Source: Siphonodentalium dalli (lineage: Eukaryota; Mollusca; Scaphopoda; Gadilida; Siphonodentaliidae). From it: a stretch of DNA of 64,000 nt. This document shows, piece after piece, positions 1 through 11,520 of this stretch (its first letter is position 1; every line of letters starts with the position of its first letter). Both the position numbers and the translations under genes were made by a program. The notes under the pieces were generated by a model. It did not search any database, was not told the DNA's origin, and worked only from the letters and a program-made list of their open reading frames with translations. The stretch is taken from NCBI GenBank assembly GCA_032622095.1, contig CP136068.1:113845546-113909545 (forward strand). The letters are read 5' to 3'.

Positions 1-204
1 CTTGTTTAAGCTTTAGCAGTTGAGATGTTCATAGTAAGTGTAAATGAGTTGACCGGTTATTCCCAATGTAGTAAATCCTTTATCCGCTCTATCAAAAGTT
101 GAAGCCTTTCAATATACTTCGAGGTTCTATCATTTAGGGTTTCGCTCGGCCCAGTGGTACATCGTTTAGATACCCCTACCCCCGTCACGCTACAATTGGC
201 ACTG

Positions 205-365
205 CATGAAAAGCGAGATTTATAAAATATAAATGTCGCATAAATTTAGGACCCTAAATTTATTCATGCATTTATGCATATTAAATTCGCCTTAATACAA
301 AAATGTAAATCTCGCATTTATATTTTTAAATCTCGCATAAATGTCGCATTAATTTTGCTCATTAC
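205..365. repeat. Small inverted repeat with CATAAAT words
   Basis: An imperfect inverted repeat pairs 213-235 (GCGAGATTTATAAAATATAA...) with 315-336 (its reverse complement). The loop is rich in TTTATGCATA and TCGCATAAAT words. The same vocabulary returns at 1.85-2.27 kb, so both are probably fragments of one repeat family. No terminal target duplication was recognised. Confidence 0.55.
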
Positions 366-665
366 TGTAACCAACGGCGGGTTTAATTCTTGGCCCATAA
401 TTGAATTACTACCATGTGGATATGTGAGACATGTATCATTAACACGAGCTAACGGCCGGATACAGGTTTCTTTGTCTGCGAACGCTGACGCGAAGACGTG
501 TGTGAATGAGATGGGAACTCATTTTACCAAGGGTAAGTTAACACATATGTGGCTATAAAATGAAGGTATTTCACAATTTATGTTGCCGATTCATTCTTTC
601 ATCAATTCGCAGCGTGATCGACACATGTCAAAATTAATATTTGATTATACAGAGACGTCGGAATA

Positions 666-1465
666 AGGTTATTCTATCGCGTGAAAATGTGGTTTTGTGA
701 GAGTGATTCCACCCTTAGCCAGATCACAAATAAAATGCCGTAAATTACAATTAAATATTTTGCTAAACAGGCTAAAATATCGCGTAAAATGTGGAGTTGG
801 AAGCGAGATTTTACCCTTGGCTATGCCACATATAAATTCATTGTACAATATATCCATGATGTAATCCCGTTTTGAAGTTTAATCGCGTAAAATTGCAATT
901 GTGGTCATGGAAGGGTGATGTCACCCTTTGCCAGCATCACATATAAATTCATTGTACAATATATCCATGATGTAATCCCGTTTTGAAGTTATAATCGTAT
1001 AAAAATGTGATCATGGAAGGGTGATATCATCCTTTGCCATTTCACATATAAATTCATTATACAAAATATCCATGATGTAATCCAGGTTTCGAGGTTTTAA
1101 TCGCGTAAAATTGTGGTCATGGAAGGGTGATATCAGTGTCACCCTTTGCCATATCGCATATAAATCAATTGTACAGTAAGTCCATGATGCAATCCCGTTT
1201 TGAAGTTTGAATCGCGTAAAATTGAAATTGTGGTCATGGAATGGTGATATCACCCTTTGCCATATCACATATAAATCCATTTTACAGTAAATCCATGATG
1301 TAATCCCGTTTTGAAATTTGAATAGAGTATAATTGTGGTGATGGAAGTGTGATATCACGCTTTGCCATATCGCATATAAATTCATTGTACAATAAATCAG
1401 TGATGTAACACAATTTTGAAGTTTTAATCCCGTAAAAGTGTTGCATTGAAGGGCGATATCAGTCT
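666..1465. repeat. ~110-bp tandem repeat, about 6-7 copies
   Basis: The phrase TGATGTAATCCCG recurs near 857, 970, 1073, 1185, 1292 and (degenerate) 1401, giving a period of about 104-113 bp. Each unit also holds GTGGTCATGGAAGGGTGATATCACCCTTTGCCATATCACATATAAATTCATTGTACA in variable form (described here by parts). Its core GGGTGATATCACCC is itself a palindrome. The two minus-strand open frames over this stretch (669-857 and 1011-1385) translate the repeat unit again and again and are not genes. Confidence 0.85.
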
Positions 1466-1849
1466 TTAGCAGAAAACAAAACTTCTTATTTTAGTTTCAA
1501 TATTTTATTGTTTATACTTATTTTCGATGTGATCACTTAATTATTTAATTTTTATTCTTTATTGCAGAGACTACGAAAATTGACGACGGCAAGATACAAC
1601 CATGATACAAAGTGCAACGTTCAAGTTGTTATATTTGTGACTGGTATAACCAACAATAGGGCAGCATTTTGATGGCAAATTACTACCCATGGAGATACCA
1701 GAATCGGGGCGACACATATGTATATGTATAGTTAGATATACACATAAGTGTCGCCATATATGCTGGTTACAAGCCAAATGTCACCCTAAAGTATATTTCA
1801 CAAATATATATATGGATATGTATGTTCAAATCCAAATTTATACCGGGTA

Positions 1850-2270
1850 TAAATGTGGATAGAATAGAGTTTATAGCCAGAATAAATGTAGCTACATATA
1901 TTTATGCAGGTTTATTCAGTGAATAACTTGTATAAATTTGAGTTTATAACCAGAATAAATGTAACTACATACATTTATGCAACTTTATTCAGTGAATAAA
2001 TTTGTATTTATGCATAAAAGGTAGACAATAAATGAATGCATAAACGTGCGAATAAATGCGAGTTTATCCTGCTGAATAAATGCGGGTTTATTCACTGAAT
2101 AAATTGAGTATAAATGTCGGCCTTTATTCATGAATAAATTGTGAATAAATGTGCATAAATTTCCGGATTTATGCACCTTTATTCAGTGAATAAATTTCTG
2201 ATTTATCCAGATTTATGCACATTTATCCGGTATTAATGCAATGAATAAATTCCAGTTTTCATGCAGTGTA
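1850..2270. repeat. Palindromic-word island: TTTATTCA..TGAATAAA
   Basis: This segment is packed with self-complementary or near self-complementary words: TTTATTCAGTGAATAAA, TTTATGCATAAA, TTATTCATGAATAAA and GTGCATAAAT, on both strands and without a fixed period. It has no coding character. It resembles in style, not in sequence, the islands at 24-28 kb and 54.5-55.9 kb. Confidence 0.7.
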
Positions 2271-2645
2271 AACAGCGCGTATATGTTGATATAATTGTAT
2301 GTATGATATTTCTAATATAATTTCCACGTGTATATGACATTTAACGAATCCATAAAATTGTTATTTCGAAAATAAATAACGTAAAATTTATAGTTATTAT
2401 TAGTATAAACATTCGTAGAGCGCATATTTCACAATAGAGATGTGTTCATAGGCGTTGCCACATAATATATCTTATAAAATATGTTTACAATAAAAGAACA
2501 GAATGCATTACTAGGAACAAAGAATACACGCAATTAATAGTAAAGTGTTGTTCTAAGAGATGGCAAATCCTATAAAAAACAAATTGTAAATGTATACTTA
2601 AAGGTCATTCTGAATTAAATTTGAATCTAATCATTAGCAACCAAC
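2271..2645. other. A+T-rich stretch, nothing recognised
   Basis: Low-complexity A+T-rich sequence with scattered stops in all frames. I see no repeat boundary, exon or RNA signal. Confidence 0.4.
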
Positions 2646-2661
2646 AGTCAATAAAGAGTCT

Positions 2662-2760
2662 TTAAAGGTTTGCGAATCCCAAACGCTCCTGGGTTAGCCT
2701 CATATCGTCTGGGAGTTCGTTCCACGAAGCAGACTGATCTGTCTCATAAAACACTATTTT
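2662..2760 (-). pseudogene. Possible remnant of a LINE ORF2 C-terminus
   Basis: Read on the minus strand, this gives ...KIVFYETDQSASWNELPDDMRL...FANL followed by a stop. The WNELPDDMR phrase resembles the WNSLP-type end of many non-LTR retrotransposon ORF2 proteins, and the minus-strand LINE at 18.1 kb has a related EEWNSP. Only about 32 residues are present with no recognisable RT upstream, so this is at best a short decayed fragment. It could also be chance. Confidence 0.3.
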
Positions 2761-2769
2761 AGCACATTT

Positions 2770-3990
2770 TTGGCAACAGCTGGAGGTAAAAAAAAAAGTT
2801 TTATTTGTTGAAAAGATTGTAGATTACGACCGTAATATGAGTTCAATTATGCCCACATGTGTTTGTCATTGATGGTCTATAATCTATTTTAACACTGGCG
2901 ATCGGCATCACTTCAGTTTTCACTCCAATATAGATACATGTACATAATTGGAAGGTTTGGGTCAGGCGTCGATTGGAGACGATCTCCCACAACACTGTGA
3001 TAAATAGTATAGTCTGATAGTTGTTGACGGGCAACTTAGAAAATAAGCAGATTTGCAAATCTGAACATGAATATTCTGAATTGCTAGCATCTAGACTGGC
3101 CTCAAGCTTCCAAGTGTAGTAAATTTCCAATTAACGTTTTGTCAGGTATGAGATTTCCAACTGTTGACAAAGTTGGAGTGAGACATGCACAACCCCGTCT
3201 TATTGCCGCGTCCCTGGTTTAGTATTCGATACGACATCATGTACTGTAGCCATGTAAGTGTTTAATATATTTCTATAAACGTCTATATGCTAATTATTTC
3301 GCCGAGATCCATACATTTGGACTCGAGTTTGATAAGTTGAACTCGGGTCGATATGTTGAGTGAAAGAATGGAAAATAAGTATTCGTATTTGGTCATTTCA
3401 ATCTACTATAGCTAGTTATATGTAAGGACAATGAACTCGCACAAAATTAGGTCGTAAGATCCGCGGTCGACCCTTTAACTACCATCTAATTCCAACATAA
3501 CAAACGAGATATATTTAGTTGTGATTTTACAGAAACGTGTTGCGTTGGTTAATCACCAGTTACAACTTGGACAGTCACTTATACTATGATGTGGCAATTT
3601 CACTAGGGTCAGGAGATGGCGATCTTAGGTATAGGCATTTACGTGGTACATTGAACCCAATGGTGTTGTTTCAAGTTCTCTTAATGGTAGTGTCAAGAAA
3701 GAAATGGGGTTTGAGGAAGGGCCACCAAACGTGATTCAGAACTTCCACAAGCTAACCCAAAATCATATTTACATAATTGTGTAATTTAAGTATTTGTAAG
3801 TGTCGCCGTCCTGGTCACGGGTGGGGTTGGGCGCCAAAACAGTTGCGATTAACGGGCGAATCGAACTATTTAACCCAATCATTGTGTTTAGCGTTGACAG
3901 TTAAAACACTAAATATTGTTGTTAATTTTTAACTCAGTCTACGTCTGATAACCCTGCTAGGTCAAACCATTATAATACTAGAAACTGTCT
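2770..3990. other. Non-coding, possible intron/3' flank of lectin gene
   Basis: No clear exon is visible. A short plus-strand open frame (3537-3734) and a minus-strand one (2843-3130) have no recognisable domain. Since the lectin-like exon just to the right is on the minus strand and ends at a donor site, this stretch would be its downstream intron if the gene is intact. I searched the minus strand for the second half of the C-type lectin domain and did not find it. Confidence 0.35.
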
Positions 3991-3997
3991 CACTCAC

Positions 3998-4189
3998 TGA
4001 AATGATCTTTTATATCCAGTCTCTCTTGATCGTCCTCGAGCCAGAGTAGATGTGCTCCTCCCCTCTCACAGAGAGCACTGCCGCTAGTGTATCCCCGCTG
4101 CTGGTCTGTGAATCCGTAGTAGCATGTTGTACTCAAGTTGTATACTTGTGAGTAAGTGTAGCTGTTGAAAGGATCAGTACATGCTTGTC
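3998..4189 (-). CDS. Internal exon, N-terminal half of a C-type lectin-like domain
   Basis: On the minus strand a good acceptor (TTTTCAACAG) precedes position 4189 and a strong donor (GTGAGT) follows position 3998. They enclose 192 nt with no stop. Both junctions fall after the first base of a codon (phase 1-1), so the exon is symmetric. The translation reads QACTDPFNSYTYSQVY..., then CYYGFTDQQRGYTSGSA, then LCERGGAHLLWLEDDQERLDIKDHF. This matches the first half of a C-type lectin-like domain (CTLD): an early Cys, aromatic residues, then A-x-C-x-x-x-GAHL and acidic residues with a Gln before helix 2. CTLD proteins are typically secreted or membrane-bound recognition proteins. The second half, with the WND-type sugar-binding residues, was not found in the window, so ligand binding cannot be judged. 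It could be an isolated duplicated exon. The open frame would meet a stop eight bases past the donor. Confidence 0.75.
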
Positions 4190-4199
4190 CTGTTGAAAA

Positions 4200-6090
4200 T
4201 GCAACATTAATCAGAAATGTATTAGTTTAACCCCCACAATGTATACTTAACTATATGTGTACTGCAACAGGAACATAAATATCTACAATAACACTCTGTA
4301 TGCATCACGCCAATAGTGTGCGGTAAGGAAATCACTGAACACCAGGGAGACGTTACTAAGCCCACCGCGGATCACCTGGATTCACAGTGATTTTCGCGGT
4401 TCTCCACGCTGAACTTGTGTGGAAAGGAGTAATATACATCGACTAATACCCGGAGACTGATCAGGGCTCACCGCGAACCATGCACACCACTGTGATTGAT
4501 TTATTTTATACCAATAGCAACTAAATTTTCAACATTTTAATGACCACAACAATTACAATTTGTGGAAACTGTAGACCTATGCCATGCGCTTCCCTTTGCA
4601 TGATTACATGGATCGTTCGTGGTAATTACCGGTGATCCGTGGTGTATCGCAGTAAATCACCGGGGAACATAGTTAAATTTGCATAAAACTGCCACCATGT
4701 AGTTTACACCATAGCGCTCGCTGTCCCACAACCAAGCTTTCAGTTTTGAGTAGGTCATCATGAATCACTCTCCCAAATACATCGTCACGGTGTTGAATGT
4801 TTTGCTGATCACACTCCTGTTGCGTACTCTATTACGCTGTATCAGAATTATCTCTAATACCAGTCTACATGTACATATACACCTGGGAATATATTTAACA
4901 ACATTCCGTTTAATACACCGGTGTAGAATGATCTTTCACAACGCTATGTTAAATAAACCGCTGCTGAAGTATATTTAATTGCATATATGCATTATTTTAG
5001 GTTATCCCAGGTATTTTCTATTTGCGAAGTGTCATAAAGACTGGTTGTTAACTGGCGATACCGTGTGCAACATGACGTGGATTAATGGCGCCATATTGAG
5101 ACAATATATGACCATAATAACATACATATGGAGAATTAGCAGTGAAGATTCAATCATTGGCAGTTGTTATATATGATCTTTTAAAGTCTTTAGTAAAATA
5201 TTGCATGGGAGTGTAAACCGGTGTGGTTTTGCCGAGTTTTACGGCCACTAACACAGGCTAACCTTCCTGCAAATTTCTTTGAACGACCCCTGGTATTTCC
5301 AAATGTTTCTAGTATGTTCTCAACAATGTGACATCAAGAGTTTCAAAAGCGATGGCTACCCTTAGAAAAAGTAATTAATGACAACACTGATTGACTTTCT
5401 TATATCCACAAACAAAACTAACTGTATACATGTATATACCCCGAATAACACAGTTATACATATAGCCCGAAACCCGAGCTATCTCTCAAATTTACATTAA
5501 TCATTTCTTAACTCGATCATCAAAAGGCCGACACGAATTTTTGTTTGCGCCAAACCTAACACTTTATTTTACAGTAAAAATGACATTCTTAATTAAATGC
5601 GCTAACGGTGTGTCGCCCAATGGCCAACGGAATAACAATCTATTTATCAATTTACACAAACTACACCACAACTATATGATTCAAGTATGATTTTATTAAT
5701 GTCGCCAGTGAGAAAGTAGCCCAAGTGAAATTCACTTGGGAGCGTGCAAAAGTGAGTGCTAGAATATAATATTTATCAATGTATTGTTACTATAATGCTT
5801 GTGCTATACGTATGTCTGCTTGTCTCATTCTATTTGTTATATATACTTCCTCAATTTAAAAAAACATTGTGATAGCATTGCTGGCCATGTCTCGACTGAT
5901 AAACAAAAACATGAGACATCGACAATGAAACAATGGGAATAGAAAATATTTGTGTCATAAATTTGGCCAAAGTTTGTTTTTACCCCAAAATTAGCAGAAT
6001 ATAAGCTTCCGGTAAGCAATACAGGGTACCTTGTTTGTGGGCCCAGGACACTGTGGCATCACACATTGCTCATTCTGAATATGGGAACCA
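4200..6090. other. Non-coding stretch upstream of lectin exon
   Basis: Mixed A+T-rich sequence without a supported exon. At 4350-4670 the phrases CCGCGGATCAC, CACCGCGAACC and GATCCGTGG recur loosely, suggesting an old repeat. The short open frames at 4760-5176 and 5837-6019 have no recognisable domains or splice context. Confidence 0.35.
5720..5740. repeat. Near-perfect 21-bp palindrome
   Basis: CCCAAGTGAA, one A, then TTCACTTGGG: ten-base arms around a single central base. It could form a compact hairpin. No element boundary was seen around it. Confidence 0.6.
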
Positions 6091-6095
6091 GAAAA

Positions 6096-6145
6096 CAGTG
6101 TTCACGCTGGGCCGAAAAACCGTTTGGCCATAAAACATTGAATGT
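6096..6145 (+). mobile_element. Solo hAT-like terminus
   Basis: CAGTGTTCACGCTGGGCCGA at 6096 closely matches the terminal inverted repeat of the complete hAT-type element at 11521 (CAGTGTTCGCGCTGGACCGA). It is followed by related GGCCAAA-type words. No matching right end or 8-bp duplication was found, so this looks like a truncated or rearranged relative. Confidence 0.5.
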
Positions 6146-6679
6146 TCATGTGCGTGTGTTGCTCGCCATTTGATGCAGACAATCAAGACTAGAATGTACA
6201 AGCAATCGGACGGCATCTCCAGAACTTCCAAAACATATTATTTCCATTTGAAACGCGAGTCTTACAACTCTTGCAATCGTGTAATTTATTTATATAGTTA
6301 TTATCGAGGCGTTGAAAACGAGGTTCACGATGTTCGGATATTCTTTTAGCAATTTGTGAATTTGTTTCATCATTTCTCAGAAACATTGGCCGAAATTGAA
6401 AAACAATAACTGATCAATTTCGAGTTGGACACAAATGACAATGGAAATGTGCACGGATGTGAATCGCAAAAACTTAAATAGGTCCAACACGCCAAGGTGT
6501 CACCATAAATGTGCACGGATTCGCATGCATTGTCTTATTTTGAACTATACGGCAGTGACGTATTGTCACTTGATTAAGATGGTACACCGTTCTAGCAGCT
6601 AATCATTATTGTGTTGAGAAGTAAGCATGTGTAGATTACCTGCTACCCAATTAAGGATTTTCTGAAGATATAGCATAAA

Positions 6680-7564
6680 TAAAGACAAAGATAAACCACA
6701 GACTAAAACAACGAAGCAGTCTGCGGCCAATAAAAAACAGAAAACTTCAACAATTCAAACTTCACAGAAAACAATAAAATTTACACAAGATAAGCCAAAG
6801 TCATCACTGGCAACCCCAATCGAGGACATTCTGTCAGAAATAAATTCAAAACTCTCTAATATGGCCACAAAGGAAGATTTAGAAAACAGTATAGAGCCTT
6901 TGGTAAAAAAAATCTGACTTGGACAATATAATTACCTGAATGAAGACTGAATATGACATGAAATTTCAGGAAGTGAAAGAAGAGTTCAGAGGAACATTTC
7001 ATGATTTAGAAGTGAGGATGGACAAATATGACAAGAAATATCAAGCTCTTGATGTAAAATATAATGACCAGGCTGGCCAGATAAAATATCTGGTAAATAA
7101 ATGTATTGACCTACAACATAAGGATAACGATTTAGAGCAGCAGGGCAGGAAGGAGAGTATTAGGGTGTATGGTATAGAAGACGTGGAGAGGGAGACATCA
7201 GAAGAAAGTGAGGCAAACGTTATCAGAGCTCTAAATACAAAACTAGAAATAAAAGTACATAGTGATGACATCAGCATAGCACATATAATTGGAAAATACA
7301 ATAAGGTTCAAGGTTATCCCAGAGGCATCATAGTCAAATTTGTGTCTAGGAAAACGAAGGATTCTGTGGCGAAACAAAGGAAGGTATTCAAAGGCACCAA
7401 GATTGTCATCAAGGAGGACCTAACCCAAAGTAATGCATCCATACTAAAAAGATCAAAGGAGCACAATTCAATTGAAGACTCTTGGTCTATTGGGGGAAAT
7501 TGTATGTTAAATATGTTGATAAAAGTAAGAAGAACAAGAGAATTACATCTCTTTCTGACATTTA
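6680..7564 (+). pseudogene. Orphan LINE ORF1 (L1-ORF1/transposase_22-like)
   Basis: The plus strand encodes a degraded nucleic-acid-binding ORF1 of a non-LTR retrotransposon. The upstream part (6690-6915) reads as a Lys/Gln/Thr-rich leader ending ILSEINSKLSNMATKEDLEN. An extra base in the A-run near 6907-6914 then shifts the frame. The main open part (6940-7500) continues as a coiled-coil stretch (MKFQEVKEEF...VRMDKYDKKY...DNDLEQQGRKESIRVYGI). An RRM-like region follows (IVKFVSRKTKDSVAKQRK...KIVIKEDLTQSN). The frame breaks again near 7490. In the +1 frame the tail reads GKLYVKYVDKSKKNKRITSL to a TAA at 7564. This order (coiled coil, RRM, C-terminal domain) is that of L1-type ORF1. No ORF2 follows; A+T satellite begins within 150 bp. 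The two frameshifts mark it as a dead copy. Confidence 0.75.
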
Positions 7565-7599
7565 AATTTGTATATGTTTGTATATGTTGATGTTTTGAA

Positions 7600-7700
7600 A
7601 AGAGTCATCAGTATAGTGACATTATCGCAACATAACCCCCTCCCCACCACAATCACCACCACAATCACCAAAAATACATAAAATATTGCCCCCCCCCCCC
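7600..7700. repeat. C/A-rich simple sequence
   Basis: CACCACAATCACCACCACAATCACC-type repeats followed by a run of 12 C residues (about 7687-7700). This lies between the ORF1 remnant and the A+T satellite. Confidence 0.6.
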
Positions 7701-7719
7701 ATAATTGGACATTTCTGTG

Positions 7720-10700
7720 CTGAATCAACTTGAATTGCTCACCAATATTAATGATTTCTGTAATTACTATTACAAACTATGAATTCTTATTATTATATAA
7801 TATAGTACCACCACAACAATCACTATTGCCACCCCCAGTTTAGACATATTTTGTGATGAATCAGTAACTTGATCTGCTCACCAAAGTTAAGGATATATGT
7901 CTTATAATACCAAGTACCTATACTTGTGTAATATTCTATACAAAAGTTACAAGACTGCCTCTGAACTCCTACATTCAATTGAATCTGGATAAACTTATAC
8001 AACATATACATATATTTAAATTCAATTTTGATATTATATTATGAAGATGTTAGTATTATGTAATTGAATATGTATATGTATGTATTATGTCACACCATTC
8101 AATAGTCATGTGTGAATTTCTCCTTTATAAAAATGCTCCACATGATTTATGTGACCTCCATGAAATTATATAACAATGCCATGATACATGAACAATCTTG
8201 AGAATTACATTAAAGAACACTACCTTCCTGTAAAGCTGAGTAAAACCTTATCCCACATATGTTGAGCCTATAATATTGGATAAAATTATCCACTAAAGAG
8301 ATATATGTTTAAATTTATGTACCTAGACCAAAATGTGTTATTACACCTAGGATCTTTAACTGATACAACTGAACACAAAATTGTATTGACATTGGCTATT
8401 TATCCTGAATCGGCTCTAAATATTTTGAACTATAACTTATAATCGGAAACTTACTGCATATATATATGACGGTTACCTATAAATGTTCAGGTGCATATCT
8501 CCGGCCCTCACGTGTTATTGTACTTCGATTCTGATATTGAAGCAACATAATGTTTATAGAAAAATAGTATCGATCATCAAAATTAATTATCTAATTATTT
8601 TTGAACTATAAGTAATTACCAGAATATAAATAAAGACACTAATTACTATCTCTTTAATACTACACGTGTTCCATGGACCATACATTTCTAAGCTGAATAA
8701 ATAATTTAATCATCTCATCAAAATTATTTATTTCCATGTTCATTGATATATTTTATAATTTATAAATTTAAATTATATAATATTATTACAGATAAAGTAT
8801 ATGTATGGACATAACATTGCATCATTCTACATGTAGCATTACTACAATATATACAAATATTTAAATTCAAGTTTGGTAATTACCAGAATATAAGTAAAGA
8901 ATTTAATTACTATATATCTAATACTACACATGTTCCATGGACCATACATTTCTAAGCTTAGTAAGTTATTCAATCAGCCCATAAAAATTATTTATTTCTG
9001 TGCTCATTGTTATGAGTTTATAATTTCAGAATTTCAATTGTGTAATATTATTACAGAATTGACAAGTATTCAATTATATGTATGGTCACAACATTTGCAT
9101 CATTCTGTGTTTAACATTACTACGATAATGCATCTATTTAAGTTCAATTTTGACATACTAACATGAAGTTCTAAGTATTATATAAGTGAATATGTATATG
9201 TATGTATTATGTTATCCCCTGTAAGGGTCATGTGCCAATTGCTCCTTATGCCACATATTCTAAGTCCATAATATTGAAACAATTTAACCATAAAAGTGGT
9301 ATATATTTAAATTCATGTTCCTAGCTAAAAATGTGTAATTACACCAAGGATCCGACACTGATAGAACTGAACAAACAATTGTATTGACCTTGGCTTTTTA
9401 TCCTGAATCAGTAATGTATTCAGCTCTAAATATGTTGAACTATGACTTATAATCTAAGGCATACTACATATACATAGAGGTTACCTATAAATGTTCAGCT
9501 GCATATCTCTGGCGCTCATAAATTATTCAGCATAGATCTTGATATTGAAGCCACTGGATATATTTATAGAAAAATAGTATGGATCATCAAAATTAATTAT
9601 TTAATTATTCGTGAAGTATAAGTAATTACCAGAATATAAATAAAGACGTTAATTCTATCTCTCAAATACTACACGTGTTCCATCGACCATACATTTCCAA
9701 GCTGACAAAATAATCCAATCATCTCATAAAAGTTATTTATTTCTATGCTCATTGATATATTTTATAATTTATAAATTTGAATTGTGTAATATTATTATAG
9801 AATTGACAAGCATTATATGCATGGTCATAAGATTGCATTATTCTACATGTAACATTACTACAACATATACAAATATTTAAATTCAATTTTGGTAATTACC
9901 AGAATATAAGTGAAGACATTAATAACTATCTCTTTAATACTACACGTGTTCCATGGACCATACATTTCTAAGCTGAATAAATAATTTAATCATCTCATCA
10001 AAATTATTTATTTCTATGCTTATTGATATATTTTATAATTTATAAATTTAAATTATATAATATTATTACAGATAAAGTATATGTATGGATATAACATTGC
10101 ATCATTCTATATATAGCATTACTACAATATATACAAATATTTAAATTCAATTTTGGTAATTACCAGAATATAAGTAAATAATTTAATTACTATATATCTA
10201 ATACTACACGTGTTCCATGGACCATACATTTATAAGCTGACTAAATAATTAAATCAGATCATCAAAATTATTTATTTCTGTGCTCATTGTCATGATAGTT
10301 TATAGTCTATGAATTTCAATTGTGTAATATTATTACATAATTGACAAATATTAAAGTATATGTATGGCCATAACATTGCATCTTTCTAATTGTATCATTA
10401 CTACAACATGTACATCCATTTAAATTCAATTTGGACATACTATCATGAAGATCTAAGTATTATATAACTGAATATGTATATGTATGTAGTATGTCATCCC
10501 CTTCAATGGTCACGTGCCAATTGCTTCTTATCCCACATATTCTAAGTCCATAATATTTGAAAAAGTTAACCATAAAAGTGGCATATATTTAAATGTATGT
10601 ACCTAGCCAAAAATGTGTAATTAAATGACACTGATAGAACTGAACAAAAATAGTATTGACCTTGGCTTTTTATCCTGACTCACTAATGTAATCAGCTCTA

Positions 10701-11520
10701 AATTATAATTTATAATCTAAGACATAATGCAATTTACATGGAGGTTACCTATAAATGTTCAGTTGCATATCTCTGGCCCTCATGTGTTATTGAACATATA
10801 TTTTTATATTGAAGCAACTGAATATATTTATAGAAAAATAGTAAGGATCATCAAAATTATTTAATTATTTTTGAATTACAAGTAATTACCAGAATATAAA
10901 TAAAGACATCAATTACTATCTCTCCAATATTTCACATGTTCCATGGACCATACATTTCTAAGCTGACTAAATAATATAATCATTTCATCAAAGTTATTTA
11001 TTTCTATGCTCATTGATATGATATTTTATAATTTATAAATTTAAATTAGGAAATATTATTACAGAATTGACAAGTATTAAATTTTATATATGGCCATAAG
11101 ATTGCATTATTCTACATGTAACATTACTACAAAATATACAAATATTTAAATACATTTTTGGAAATTACCAGAATATAAGTAAAGACATTAATTACTATAT
11201 CTCTAGTACTACACATGTTCCATGGACCATATATTACTAAGCTGACTAAATAATTGAATCAGCTCATCAAAATTATTTTTTCTATGCTTATTGCTATAAT
11301 AGTTCATAATTTAAGAATTTCAATTGTGTAATATTATTACAGATTTGACAACTATTAAATTATATGTACCGCCATAATATTGCATCATTCTACGTGTAAC
11401 ATTACTACATTATATACATCTATTTAAATTCATTTTTGACATACTATCACGAAGATTTAAGTATTATATAACTGATTAAGTATATGTATGTATTAGGTCA
11501 CCCCCTTCAAAGGTCATGTG
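7720..11520. repeat. A+T-rich higher-order satellite array, left part
   Basis: Two kinds of block alternate. Type A (about 260-270 bp) begins with AATTACCAGAATATAA and carries CACGTGTTCCATGGACCATAC. It starts near 8620, 8880, 9627, 9898, 10158, 10890 and 11167. Type X begins with ATGAAGATGTTAGTATTATG-like sequence and carries GGTCATGTGCCAATTGCTCC. It starts near 8041, 9163, 10446 and 11451. X recurs every ~1.0-1.28 kb, so the higher-order unit is X plus two or three A blocks. Short and long forms of X exist (the 8.1-kb copy has an extra ~130 bp). The 7.72-8.04 kb part is a more diverged beginning. The open frame 8930-9166 is repeat sequence, not a gene. Confidence 0.85.
11513..11520. repeat. 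Left 8-bp target-site duplication
   Basis: GTCATGTG immediately before the CAGTGTTCGC terminus; the identical octamer follows the right terminus at 12721-12728. It lies in the X block of the surrounding satellite. Confidence 0.95.
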
